Part shown: one piece after another, positions 27,474-36,006 of the stretch
How positions within the stretch are numbered: the stretch's first letter is position 1
Layout: each line of letters begins with the position of its first letter
Assembly: GCF_015350795.1 (NCBI RefSeq)
Contig: NZ_JADKSH010000004.1
Span: 186,001-250,000 of the forward strand
From: Microbacterium sp. VKM Ac-2870
GTDB taxonomy: Bacteria > Actinomycetota > Actinomycetes > Actinomycetales > Microbacteriaceae
Direction of reading: 5' to 3'
DNA: 64,000 bases
Position numbers and translations under genes: made by a program
The notes under the pieces: generated by a model
Databases searched by the model: none
Told to the model about the DNA's origin: nothing
The model's input: the letters and a program-made list of their open reading frames with translations, nothing else

Positions 27474-27493
27474 TGTGGGCAAAATGTGGGCAA
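27474..27493. repeat. Direct repeat TGTGGGCAA x2, possible integrase arm sites
   Basis: TGTGGGCAA occurs at 27474-27482 and again at 27485-27493, about 110 bp from the tRNA core on the element side. Short direct repeats at that distance resemble arm-type integrase sites. Confidence 0.4.
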
Positions 27494-27595
27494 GCGTCAC
27501 CGATGTCTTGGCACATCACACCAATGTCTGGATGCATCCCGCTGAGACATCGCCTGCCAACATCGCATCGATGTTTTTGACACGCGGCCGACGTC

Positions 27596-28309
27596 TCAGC
27601 CGCCGAGCGCCGCGCGCACCGCGTTTGCGGACCGGATGAGACGCTCGGCGACGGCGGCTGCCTCCTGACCGTTCGGCAGGTACACGGCGGCGATCGCGGC
27701 TGGCGACCGACCCCGCAGCGACAGCGGGACGGCGACAGCGTGCAGACTCGAGATCACCTCGTTCTGGCTCTCGGCCCAGCCGCGCACGGCGGCGTCGCGC
27801 ACATTGGCGGCTACGGTCGGGTGGATCCCCGCTGGCCAGTGGTCAGGCCGCATCTGGGTGAGGATTGCCTTGCCGGGAGCTCCGACGTCGACCGGATGCC
27901 GGGTCCCAGGCCGTTGCGCGACGGTGGCTACTGCGTGCCGCGGCTCGACGCTCACGAGCGTCACGCACTCGTCGCGGTCGAGCACGACGAGGAAGCAGGT
28001 GACGCCCAGGTCATTCGCCGCCTCGGTGAGCTCGGGCAGCGCCTCGGCCTGGAGATCGTGCGCGACGCCGGCGGCCAGAGCGGCAAGACGGGCGCCGAGT
28101 TGCAGGCGTCCCGTCGCCTCCCGCTCCACCAGGCCGTGGGCCTCGAGCGTACGGATGAGTCGGTATGCCACCGACCGATGCAGCCCGAGTGAGGCCGCGA
28201 TCTCGTCGATGCTCTGCGGGTGCCGCTCGTCGGCGAGCAGCTCCAGGATGCGGATACCCCGGTCGAGCGTCTGCGACGAGGCGCCGCCCGCCGTCTCAGA
28301 GGTGGTCAT
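27596..28309 (-). CDS. IclR-family transcriptional regulator
   Basis: About 237 residues from ATG 28309. The N-terminal winged HTH (QSIDEIAASLGLHRSVAYRLIRTLEAHGLV) precedes an IclR effector domain (VTCFLVVLDRDECVTLVSVEP ... PLSLRGRSPAAIAAVYLP). It is divergent from the aromatic monooxygenase gene, sharing a 143-bp regulatory region, so it most likely controls that gene in response to an aromatic acid. Confidence 0.88.
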   Translation of the reverse strand: MTTSETAGGASSQTLDRGIRILELLADERHPQSIDEIAASLGLHRSVAYRLIRTLEAHGLVEREATGRLQLGARLAALAAGVAHDLQAEALPELTEAANDLGVTCFLVVLDRDECVTLVSVEPRHAVATVAQRPGTRHPVDVGAPGKAILTQMRPDHWPAGIHPTVAANVRDAAVRGWAESQNEVISSLHAVAVPLSLRGRSPAAIAAVYLPNGQEAAAVAERLIRSANAVRAALGG

Positions 28310-28378
28310 GCTGCTCCTGGACCGTTGCGTGAACCGTGATGCCGGACTACGCTCTCACGAACGATAGTAGAACACAGC

Positions 28379-28393
28379 GGTCTATTATAGAAC
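28379..28393. promoter_or_regulatory. Candidate IclR operator
   Basis: GGTCTAT-T-ATAGAAC is a 7-bp-arm dyad with one mismatch, 60 bp before the monooxygenase start. A second half-like GTAGAAC lies at 28368-28374. The A/T-rich core stands out from the GC-rich surroundings. Confidence 0.45.
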
Positions 28394-28452
28394 GTACTCT
28401 CTCTGGACGCCGAAGTCCAGAGGCAGGTCGACGAAGACGGAGTAGGAATCGC

Positions 28453-30351
28453 ATGCAGTTCCACCACCACGGTTATGTGTCCGGCGATCCCCGGATCGCT
28501 CCTGCCGCCGGCATCGGCCTGAACCGCTCGGAAGAGCTGCCCGACGAGATGGACGTGCTGATCGTCGGCGCGGGCCCCGCGGGGATGATCCTCGCGGCGC
28601 AGCTCGCCCAGTTCCGCGACATCGACGCCCGCATCATCGAGCGCAGGCCGGAGCGCCTCGCGATCGGTCAGGCCGACGGCATCCAGGCCCGCAGCGTCGA
28701 GACTTTCCAGGCCTTCGGCTTCGCCGGGCGGATCACCGATGAGGCGTACCAGATCAGCGAGATGGCGTTCTGGTCGCCCGACCCCGCAGACCCGAGCCGC
28801 ATCCACCGCTCGGCCCGCGCCGTCGACGACGCGACCGGGGTCAGCGAGTTCCCGCATCTCATCGTGAACCAGGCCCGCGTGCTCGACTACTTCGCCGAGT
28901 CGATGCGCAACGCCCCGGCCAGGATGGGCGTCGACTACGGTTTCGAGTTCGTGACCCTCACGATCGAGGAGGGGGCAGAGCATCCGGTCGCCGTCACCCT
29001 CCGCGAGACTGCCGGCGACCGCGCCGGTCAGGAGCGCCGGGTGCGCGCGAAGTACGTGGTGGGTTGCGACGGCGCTCGCAGCGGGGTGCGCGAGGCCATC
29101 GGCCGCAAGCTGGTCGGCGCCTCGGCGGCGCACGCCTGGGCGGTGATGGACACCCTCGCCGTCACCGACTTCCCCGACATCCGCACGAAGTGCGCGATCC
29201 AGTCGCAGGCGGGCAGCATCCTGCACATCCCGCGCGAGGGGGGCCACCTGTTCCGCATGTACGTCGATCTCGGCGAGGTCGCCCCGGGCGACAACGGCGC
29301 CGTGCGCGCCACGACCGTGGAGACGGCGATCGAGAAGGCGAACGCCATCCTGCACCCCTACACCCTCGACGTGAAGGACGTGCCGTGGTCGAGCGTCTAC
29401 GAGGTGGGGCACCGCCTCACGGACAAGTTCGACGAGGTGCCCGAGGGCGACGACCGCTGCCCGCGGGTCTTCATCACGGGGGACGCCTGCCACACCCACA
29501 GCGCGAAGGCGGGCCAGGGGATGAACGTCTCGATGCAGGACGGCTTCAACCTCGGTTGGAAGCTCGCCCACGTGCTCACGGGCCGGGCCTCGGCGGAGCT
29601 GCTGAAGACCTACTCGGGCGAGCGCCAGGTGATCGCGAAGAACCTCATCGACTTCGACAAGGAGTGGTCGACACTCATGGCCAAGAAGCCGGAGGAGTTC
29701 GAGAATCCGGAAGAGCTCGCCGAGTTCTACGTGCGCACCGCCGAGTTCCCGGCAGGCTTCATGACCCAGTATCCGCCGTCGATGCTCATCGGGGAGCCTG
29801 CATATCAGGCTCTCGCCGAGGGATTCCCCATCGGCAAGCGCTTCAGGTCGGTGCCTGTCGTGCGGGTCGCCGATGGCAACCCGATCCACCTCGGTCATCA
29901 CGCGCGGGCGGACGGCCGGTGGCGGCTCTACGCCTTCCCCGCGGCCGCCGCCGTCGGAGGGCGCGAGGCGCTCGCGGAATGGGCGACCTGGCTCGAGCAC
30001 GCGCCGGACTCGCCGGTCGTGCGGCACACGCCCGCCGGCGCCGAGCTCGACAGTGTCTTCGACGTCAAGGCGGTGTACCCGGAAGAGCACGTGGAGGTCG
30101 ACCTCGGATCGGTGCCCTCGGTGTTCTTCCCCCGCACCGGTCCCTTCGAGCTGATCGACTACGAAAAGGTCTACGCAGCGGTGCCCGAGCAGAGCATCTT
30201 CGCGCTGCGCGGCATCGACGCGTCGGCCGGATGTGTCGTGGTCGTGCGGCCCGACCAGTATGTGGCCCACGTGCTGCCGCTCACCGCGACCGAGGAGCTC
30301 TCGGCATTCTTCGCCGGGGCCATGCTCGAGGCTGGCGCCCTCAGCGGTTAG
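28453..30351 (+). CDS. FAD aromatic hydroxylase, 3-hydroxybenzoate 4-monooxygenase (MobA)-like
   Basis: About 632 residues from ATG 28453 (GGAG upstream; an earlier in-frame Met is in the promoter). It has an FAD-binding GXGXXG (VLIVGAGPAGMILAAQLA), a GQADGIQARSVETFQAF segment, a GD motif (FITGDACHTHSAKAGQGMN) and a C-terminal thioredoxin-like domain, the phenol-hydroxylase/MobA layout. The N-terminus (MQFHHHG.. through PHLIVNQARVLDY) is very like MobA. Within a homoprotocatechuate cluster the most sensible job is hydroxylating 3-hydroxyphenylacetate (or 4-hydroxyphenylacetate) to 3,4-dihydroxyphenylacetate with NAD(P)H and O2; the substrate is inferred. Confidence 0.8.
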   Translation: MQFHHHGYVSGDPRIAPAAGIGLNRSEELPDEMDVLIVGAGPAGMILAAQLAQFRDIDARIIERRPERLAIGQADGIQARSVETFQAFGFAGRITDEAYQISEMAFWSPDPADPSRIHRSARAVDDATGVSEFPHLIVNQARVLDYFAESMRNAPARMGVDYGFEFVTLTIEEGAEHPVAVTLRETAGDRAGQERRVRAKYVVGCDGARSGVREAIGRKLVGASAAHAWAVMDTLAVTDFPDIRTKCAIQSQAGSILHIPREGGHLFRMYVDLGEVAPGDNGAVRATTVETAIEKANAILHPYTLDVKDVPWSSVYEVGHRLTDKFDEVPEGDDRCPRVFITGDACHTHSAKAGQGMNVSMQDGFNLGWKLAHVLTGRASAELLKTYSGERQVIAKNLIDFDKEWSTLMAKKPEEFENPEELAEFYVRTAEFPAGFMTQYPPSMLIGEPAYQALAEGFPIGKRFRSVPVVRVADGNPIHLGHHARADGRWRLYAFPAAAAVGGREALAEWATWLEHAPDSPVVRHTPAGAELDSVFDVKAVYPEEHVEVDLGSVPSVFFPRTGPFELIDYEKVYAAVPEQSIFALRGIDASAGCVVVVRPDQYVAHVLPLTATEELSAFFAGAMLEAGALSG

Positions 30352-31993
30352 CGCTGATGATCTCCTGCTGGTAGGGCGCGACGATCTCGCCCGAGATGCG
30401 CAGGTCGAGCAGGAGGAAGGGGCGCTCGTCGACCGGGCTGGCAGCCCAGTCGGCGACGACGTCGAGGTCGGCGAGCGATCGCACGACGACGCCCCGGCCG
30501 CCCACGGCGTCGGCGAGCGCAGCGAAGTCGACCTCCGGGATGCGCATCGGTGCGGGGGCGAGGCCCTTGCCGCCGTAGACGTGCACCTCGGCGCCGTATG
30601 CGGCATCGTTCCAGACCACCGCGATGCCGCGGCCGGCGGCGACCCGCACCGCGGTCTCTAGGTCGGCGAGCGCCATGAGTCCGCCGCCATCCCCGGTGCT
30701 CAGCACCACTGTCGAGCTCGGCTTCGCCATCGCGGCCCCCGGCACGCTCGGAAACCCGAGGCCGATCGACTGGAAGGCCGTGCCGACCATCATCACCCGG
30801 TCGGGCGAGGCGACGGGCCAGTACATGTTCGCCCAGCCGATGAAGTGGCCGCCGTCCGAGACGACGACACGGTCATCCGGCAGCAGCTCACCGAGGCGGC
30901 GCGCGGCCGAGCGAGGGTCGAGTCGGCCATCGTCGGCGAGCTCCTGGCCCGGGTGCTGCGCCCGCGCTGCGCCCACGTCGACGCTTTCGCGCCAGCCGCT
31001 CGGCGTGGCGCCGCGCTCCTCGAGTGCCGTCACCAGGGTGCGCGCGACGAGTGCCGCATCGCCACGCACGTAGCCGTTGACGTGCGCGTGGCTCGCTGTC
31101 GGCGCGATGTCGACCTGTACGACGCGGGTGCCGGGGGAGAGGAGCTCGCCGAAGCGCATGGTGAACTGGTTCAGGGAGGCGCCGAAGACCACGGCGACAT
31201 CGGCGTCCCGCACGATCTTCATCGCCGGTTCCGCGCCGAAGCCGCCCGCCACCCCGAGGTCGAAGCGGTCGTCGGGGAACAGCCCTCGACCGAGCGCCGT
31301 CGTGGCGGTGAGGGCGCCGGTGGCGTCGGCGAGCTCGCCGAGCGCCTGTCCCGCGCCGGCGAGCCACGCGCCCCGGCCCGCGAGCAGGAGCGGGTGCCGG
31401 GCGGCGGCGAGCAGGTCGGCCAGCCCGGCGAGGCTCGCCTCGGCGAACGGCCCGGGTACTACGAGCGGACCGGGCAGCGCGGGTTCGGCAACGGTCGGCA
31501 CGTCGCCCGCTTCGAGCGCCGCGACGTCGTAGGGGATGGCGAGCACCGTGGGCACGCGGTAGGTGAGGGCGTGTTCGACGGCGATCACCGTGGTGGCCGC
31601 CGCGTCCATGCGGCCCACGGTGTAGGTGCGCGCTCCGACCGCCGCGGCGAGCGCGATCTGGTCGACGTCCCAGGAGCGGGCGCCGGAGGTCGGCTCGTCG
31701 CCGACCACGAGCACGAGCGGGATGTGCGCCTGCACGGCCTCGGCGAGGGCGGTCAGGGTGTTGGTGAAGCCGGCGCCGTAGGTCGCCGTGGCCGCCGCGA
31801 GCCCGCCTCCCGCGCGGTGGAAGGCGTCGGCGGCTACGACGCCGCCCGCTTCGTGGCGCACAGCGGTGAACGTCGCGCTCGTGCGCTCGAGGAGGGCATC
31901 GAGGAAGTACGCATTGCCGTTGCCCATGATGCCGAAGACGTGGTCGACGTGGCGGGCGAGGGTGAGAGCGACGTGGGCGGAGACCGAGGGCAT
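30341..31993 (-). CDS. Thiamine-diphosphate-dependent enzyme (acetolactate synthase/2-oxoacid decarboxylase superfamily)
   Basis: About 550 residues from ATG 31993 (AAAGG site). The N-terminal Pyr domain has the activating glutamate in AVRHEAGGVVAADAF; a central domain follows; the C-terminal PP domain has GDGGGLMALADLETA...NDAAYG, the metal/ThDP motif GDG-X~26-N. Substrate is unknown; decarboxylation of an aryl-pyruvate or arylglyoxylate to an aldehyde would suit the pathway, but a non-decarboxylating or carboligase role is possible. The 3' end overlaps that of the monooxygenase by 11 bp. It is divergent from hpaG with a shared regulatory region. Confidence 0.7.
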   Translation of the reverse strand: MPSVSAHVALTLARHVDHVFGIMGNGNAYFLDALLERTSATFTAVRHEAGGVVAADAFHRAGGGLAAATATYGAGFTNTLTALAEAVQAHIPLVLVVGDEPTSGARSWDVDQIALAAAVGARTYTVGRMDAAATTVIAVEHALTYRVPTVLAIPYDVAALEAGDVPTVAEPALPGPLVVPGPFAEASLAGLADLLAAARHPLLLAGRGAWLAGAGQALGELADATGALTATTALGRGLFPDDRFDLGVAGGFGAEPAMKIVRDADVAVVFGASLNQFTMRFGELLSPGTRVVQVDIAPTASHAHVNGYVRGDAALVARTLVTALEERGATPSGWRESVDVGAARAQHPGQELADDGRLDPRSAARRLGELLPDDRVVVSDGGHFIGWANMYWPVASPDRVMMVGTAFQSIGLGFPSVPGAAMAKPSSTVVLSTGDGGGLMALADLETAVRVAAGRGIAVVWNDAAYGAEVHVYGGKGLAPAPMRIPEVDFAALADAVGGRGVVVRSLADLDVVADWAASPVDERPFLLLDLRISGEIVAPYQQEIISANR

Positions 31994-32128
31994 GAAGCGC
32001 CTTTCGAGACAGGGACGGGAGAATTCCGTGTGTGTCTCGCCCGCCGTGCGCTCGCGGACTTCGTGCCCCCTTTTCGAGCACCGGCCTGATCGACCGAACG
32101 GTGTGAGTATAGGCAGGCCGACAGCCCT

Positions 32129-32156
32129 TTGAGAAGTGTACTAAATAATATACGAT
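32129..32156 (+). promoter_or_regulatory. hpaG promoter with embedded GntR-type operator
   Basis: TTGAGA (32129-32134) and TACGAT (32151-32156) are 16 bp apart, with ATG at 32163, so the transcript is probably leaderless; no ribosome site precedes the ATG. The interval contains CTAAATAATATACGA (32141-32155), the reverse complement of which matches the site before hpaE at 36007-36021 in 13 of 15 positions. Confidence 0.6.
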
Positions 32157-32162
32157 TCGGGT

Positions 32163-33647
32163 ATGACTGACGCAGCCGTACCCGTACCGTCGTTCGACCC
32201 CGCGGGGCGCGACCGCCCGGGCAAGGTCATCGCCCTGCACCTGAACTACCCGAGCCGCATCGCGCAGCGCGGGCGCGTGCCGGCCCAGCCCTCCTACTTC
32301 CTCAAGCCCTCGACCTCGGTGTCGGGCAACGGGGGAGTTATCGAGCGGCCGGCGGGCACCGAGCTGCTCGCCTTCGAGGGCGAGATCGCCCTCGTGATCG
32401 GCGCACCGGCCCGAAGGGTCTCCCGCGAGGAAGCGTGGAGCCACGTCGCTGCGGTTACCGCGTCGAACGACTTCGGGGTCTACGATCTGCGCTGGGCCGA
32501 CAAGGGATCGAACCTCCGCTCGAAGGGCGGCGACGGTTTCACTCCGCTCGGCCCGACCCTGCTGGATGCCGCGGCTCTCGACCCGGCCCGGCTGCGCATC
32601 CGCACCTGGGTCGACGGCGCTCTGGTGCAGGATGACCGCACAACCGACCTCGTCTTCCCGTTCGCCCAGCTCGTCGCCGACCTCTCCGAGCTGATCACTC
32701 TCGAGCGAGGCGACGTCATCCTTACCGGAACCCCGGCCGGCTCGAGCGTGGTCGGCCCGGGGCAGGTCGTCGAGGTTGAGGTCGATGCTCCGGATGCCCC
32801 GGGCGCGCCGTCCACCGGACGGCTCGTCACCCGCGTGGTCGAGGGCTCCGTCGCCCTGGGTAGCCACGGAGCCGGGCCGCAGGTCGACGAGCTGCAGCGC
32901 GTCGAGGCGTGGGGGAGCCGGGAGACCGCCGGGCTGTCCGCGTCGTCGCCGCCGTTCGAGCTGACCGAAGAGCTGCGGGCGAAGCTCGCATCGGTGGGCA
33001 CGGCGACCCTCAGCTCCCAGCTGCGCAAGCGCGGCCTCGACAACGTCACCATCGACAGCGTGCGCCCCACCCATCCAGGCGAGAAGATGATCGGCCGCGC
33101 GCGCACGCTGCGTTTCATCCCGAACCGTGAAGACCTCTTCGAGTCGCACGGCGGCGGCTTCAACGCCCAGAAGCGTGCCTTCGACTCCCTCCAGCCCGGC
33201 GACGTGCTCGTGATCGAGGCGCGCGGCGAGGCCGGTACGGGCACGGTCGGAGACATCCTCGCCCTGCGCGCGCAGCACCTCGGCGCGGCCGGCATCGTCA
33301 CCGACGGCGGCATCCGCGACCTCGCCGCCGTGTCGGCATTGGCGATCCCGGCCTACTCGCAGGGCGGGCATCCCGCCGTGCTCGGTCGAAGGCACGTGCC
33401 GTGGGACGTCGACCTGACCGTTGCCTGCGGCGGCACCGCCGTGCAGCCCGGCGACGTGATCGTCGGCGATGACGACGGCGTGATCGTCATCCCGCCCGGC
33501 CTCGTAGCCGAGGTCGTTGAGGCATCGATCGCCCAGGAGCTCGAGGAGACCTACATTGCAGAGCAGGTAGCCCGTGGCGAGAGCGTCGACGGCCTCTACC
33601 CTATGAATGCGGCGTGGAAGGCGCGCTACCAGAAGGAGACCCGATGA
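32163..33647 (+). CDS. hpaG: HpaG-like FAH-family enzyme fused to RraA-like domain
   Basis: About 494 residues. The N-terminal ~1-245 is a fumarylacetoacetate-hydrolase-fold domain (YFLKPSTSVSG, FEGEIALVIG, GDVILTGTPAGSSVV) as in 2-hydroxyhepta-2,4-dienedioate isomerase/OPET decarboxylase. The C-terminal ~270-490 is an RraA/HMG-aldolase-like domain (VGTATLSSQLRKRGL, GDILALRAQHLGAAGIVTDGGIRD, GDVIVGDDDGVIVIP). Proteobacterial HpaG fuses two FAH halves; here the second half is replaced by a different decarboxylase-type fold. Predicted to carry out the decarboxylation and isomerisation after CHMS oxidation. The stop overlaps the GntR start (ATGA). Confidence 0.8.
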   Translation: MTDAAVPVPSFDPAGRDRPGKVIALHLNYPSRIAQRGRVPAQPSYFLKPSTSVSGNGGVIERPAGTELLAFEGEIALVIGAPARRVSREEAWSHVAAVTASNDFGVYDLRWADKGSNLRSKGGDGFTPLGPTLLDAAALDPARLRIRTWVDGALVQDDRTTDLVFPFAQLVADLSELITLERGDVILTGTPAGSSVVGPGQVVEVEVDAPDAPGAPSTGRLVTRVVEGSVALGSHGAGPQVDELQRVEAWGSRETAGLSASSPPFELTEELRAKLASVGTATLSSQLRKRGLDNVTIDSVRPTHPGEKMIGRARTLRFIPNREDLFESHGGGFNAQKRAFDSLQPGDVLVIEARGEAGTGTVGDILALRAQHLGAAGIVTDGGIRDLAAVSALAIPAYSQGGHPAVLGRRHVPWDVDLTVACGGTAVQPGDVIVGDDDGVIVIPPGLVAEVVEASIAQELEETYIAEQVARGESVDGLYPMNAAWKARYQKETR

Positions 33648-34333
33648 GCACTGCCACCCAGGGGCAGCAGAGCACGGAGGCCGCGGGCAGCAAGTCGGAG
33701 CAGGCCTACGCCTACATCAAGGAGCGCATCCAGAACGGCAGCTACACCCCGGGATTCCGGCTCGTGCTCGGCCAGATCGCCAAGCAGCTGGGCGTGAGCG
33801 TGGTGCCGGTGCGTGAGGCCATCCGGCGCCTCGAGGCCGAGGGCGCCGTGACCTTCGAGCGCAACGTCGGCGCCCAGGTCGCCATGGTCGACGAGCGCGA
33901 GTACTTCTTCACAATGGAAACGCTGAGCCTCGTGGAGGGTGCGGCGACCGCGCTATCGGCGCAATTCCTGACGCCGGCCGACTTCGCCGCGGCGCGCGGC
34001 ATCAACACCGAGATGGCCGACTGCCTCGAGCACTTCGACCCGCACCGCTTCACCGAGCTGAACCGTGCGTTCCACGCGGTCATCTTCGAGCACTGTCCGA
34101 ACCCCCACCTCCTCGACCTCGTGCACCGAGGGTGGGACAGGCTGACCATGCTGCGCGACTCGACGTTCAGCTTCGTGCCGGGCAGGGCCCGCGAGTCGGT
34201 TGCCGAGCACGAGCGCCTTCTCGCGCTCATGGAGTCGGGTGTGCCAGCCCTCGAGATCGAGCTCGCGGCCCGCGCGCACCGCACCGGCACGCTCGACGCC
34301 CTGCTGTCCTACCAGGCCGACCACCACGCCTGA
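33644..34333 (+). CDS. GntR-family (FCD) transcriptional regulator
   Basis: About 229 residues from ATG 33644, translationally coupled to hpaG. The N-terminal winged HTH (AYIKERIQNGSYTPGFRLVLGQIAKQLGVSVVPVREAIRRLEAEGAV) precedes an all-helical FCD domain with conserved His residues (NRAFHAVIFEHC...AARAHRTG) that usually bind a metal and a carboxylate ligand. It is the likely regulator acting at the repeated motif in front of hpaG and hpaE. Confidence 0.85.
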   Translation: MSTATQGQQSTEAAGSKSEQAYAYIKERIQNGSYTPGFRLVLGQIAKQLGVSVVPVREAIRRLEAEGAVTFERNVGAQVAMVDEREYFFTMETLSLVEGAATALSAQFLTPADFAAARGINTEMADCLEHFDPHRFTELNRAFHAVIFEHCPNPHLLDLVHRGWDRLTMLRDSTFSFVPGRARESVAEHERLLALMESGVPALEIELAARAHRTGTLDALLSYQADHHA

Positions 34334-34345
34334 GGCGCGGGCGAG

Positions 34346-35149
34346 TCAATAACCGGCGCGCGGCCCCGTGCCCTCGTCCGGCTGTGCCGTGTAGCGCTGC
34401 GCGAGCGCTTCCGAGCCTCGCGCGAGCAGGGCGACATCCGCGCCGACGAGCACGAAGGATGCCCCCGCCGTGAGGTAGCGGCGGGCCAGCGGCTCCGCGA
34501 ACGCGTTGACGCCCGCAGGCACGCCGTGCGCCACGGCAACGGCTATGCAGTGTTCGACTGCCGCGATCACGTCGGGGTGGTCCTGCTGGCCGATCACGCC
34601 CATCGAAGCGGCGAGGTCTGAAGGGCCGAGGAAGATGCCGGCGAGCCCCGGCACCGCCACGATCTTGTCGATGTTCGCCACGGCATCGCGCGACTCGATC
34701 TGCACGATCACCGAGATGCCCTCACCGGCGCGCTCGAGGTACCCGTCGACGCGGTTCCACCGGGATGCCCGGGCCAGGGCCGAGCCGACGCCCCGGATGC
34801 CGCGCGGCGGGTAGTGTGCGCTGCGCACGGCGAGCTCGGCGAGCTCGGCGGTGTCGACCATGGGGATGAGCAGGGTCTGGGCACCGAGGTCGAGGTACTG
34901 CTTGATCAGCACCGGGTCGAGCACAGGGGGGCGCAGCACCGGTAGCACGGGGTAGCCGTGCACGGCCTGCAGCTGCGCGAGCAGCGACTCGAGCCCGTTC
35001 GGGCTGTGCTCCGCGTCGATCAGTAGCCAGTCGAGCCCGGATCCCGCACAGAGTTCAGCGATGAGGGGACTGCCGCTGCACACCCACATGCCCGCGAGCG
35101 GGCGGCCCGCACTGGCGAGGGCGGCGGAGAAGCCAGCATCAGGGCTCAC
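34346..35149 (-). CDS. hpaI: 4-hydroxy-2-oxoheptanedioate aldolase
   Basis: About 267 residues (E. coli HpaI is similar in size). Class II pyruvate aldolase of the HpcH/HpaI family: WLLIDAEHSPNG (catalytic His), VQIESRDAV (metal Glu) and GIFLGPSDLAASMG (metal Asp). It cleaves 4-hydroxy-2-oxoheptanedioate into pyruvate and succinate semialdehyde. GTG 35149 overlaps the TGA of hpaH, so the pair is one operon. It converges on gntR with a 12-bp gap. Confidence 0.88.
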   Translation of the reverse strand: MSPDAGFSAALASAGRPLAGMWVCSGSPLIAELCAGSGLDWLLIDAEHSPNGLESLLAQLQAVHGYPVLPVLRPPVLDPVLIKQYLDLGAQTLLIPMVDTAELAELAVRSAHYPPRGIRGVGSALARASRWNRVDGYLERAGEGISVIVQIESRDAVANIDKIVAVPGLAGIFLGPSDLAASMGVIGQQDHPDVIAAVEHCIAVAVAHGVPAGVNAFAEPLARRYLTAGASFVLVGADVALLARGSEALAQRYTAQPDEGTGPRAGY

Positions 35150-35931
35150 TGGAACCTGCACGTCACCACCCCCAGGGGGCCGTAGTCGGCGAACACGCTG
35201 TCGCCCGCGTAGACCCACATCGGCCGGGTAAACGATCCGGCGAGAACGAGCTCGCCGGCCTTCAGCCCGTCGCCGTGGGCGGCGATCTTGTTGGCGAGCC
35301 AGGCGACGCCGGAGGCGGGATTGTTCAGCACGCCGCCGGCGAGACCGGTTTCTTCGATCGTCTCGTTGCGGTAGAGCATCGCGCCCACCCAACGCAGGTC
35401 GATGTCATCCGGGCGCACCGGGCGGCCGCCCACGACCATGACGCCCATCGCGGCGTTGTCGCTGATGGTGTCGACGATGGTGCGGCCCTCCATCTCGATG
35501 CGGGAGTCGAGAATCTCGAGGGCCGGCACCACGTACTCGGTGGCGGCGAGCACCTCGAACATCGTGCAGCCCGGTCCGCTGAGGTCGTCCTTGAGGCGGA
35601 ACGCGAGTTCGACCTCCACTCGCGGGTTCGCGTAGGCGCTCCAGTCGAGAATGCTGCCCGTCTCGAACACCATGTCGTCGAAGATGACGCCGTAGTCGGG
35701 CTCGGTGATGCCGGTCGCGGCCTGCATCGCCTTGGACGTCAGGCCGATCTTGTGGCCGGCCACCCGCCGGCCGAGAGCTTCGTTGCGGGAGCGCCAGAGC
35801 GCCTGCACGGCGTAGGAGTCTTCGACTGTCATCTCCGGATACCGCGCCCGCAGTAGGGGAACGGGAACGCGGCTGCGCGCCGCCTCTACGAGCTCGTCGG
35901 CAATCGCCTCGATGGTGCTGGTGTCGAGCAT
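35146..35931 (-). CDS. hpaH: 2-oxo-hept-4-ene-1,7-dioate hydratase
   Basis: About 261 residues from ATG 35931, of the HpaH/MhpD hydratase group of the FAH superfamily: [21 protein letters not shown]-type metal-binding ExE ([11 protein letters not shown]) and [17 protein letters not shown]. It adds water to the oxo-heptenedioate to give the HpaI substrate. It is divergent from hpaE; both share the operator at 36007. Confidence 0.88.
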   Translation of the reverse strand: MLDTSTIEAIADELVEAARSRVPVPLLRARYPEMTVEDSYAVQALWRSRNEALGRRVAGHKIGLTSKAMQAATGITEPDYGVIFDDMVFETGSILDWSAYANPRVEVELAFRLKDDLSGPGCTMFEVLAATEYVVPALEILDSRIEMEGRTIVDTISDNAAMGVMVVGGRPVRPDDIDLRWVGAMLYRNETIEETGLAGGVLNNPASGVAWLANKIAAHGDGLKAGELVLAGSFTRPMWVYAGDSVFADYGPLGVVTCRFQ

Positions 35932-36006
35932 GACGTCCTCGTCCTCCCTGGCCGGGTTGCCGTCGAGCTTATCGATGACAACGGGGCCTTCTGATTGTGC
36001 ATCTTA

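Larger units (their letters stand above)
27050..27595. other. Gene-free attachment-site region
   Basis: 546 bp without a credible gene. In order it holds ~200 bp of unremarkable sequence, a rho-independent hairpin (27267-27299), the 3' half of tRNA-Phe on the minus strand (27327-27367) and ~130 bp containing short direct repeats. A 172-residue minus-strand frame across it is a product of the tRNA and terminator and is not a gene. Confidence 0.6.

Noticed and set aside
26982-27500. 172-codon minus-strand frame through the tRNA-Phe remnant
   Set aside because: Its sequence includes the usual spurious translation of a tRNA T-arm (TGSTPVGATR) and of the terminator; no protein family.
28306-30606. 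766-codon minus-strand frame opposite the aromatic monooxygenase
   Set aside because: Low-complexity His/Arg/Glu/Asp-rich shadow; the plus strand encodes an obvious flavoprotein.
30888-33395. 835-codon minus-strand frame across the ThDP and hpaG genes
   Set aside because: Spans a divergent promoter and two genes in other frames; not credible.
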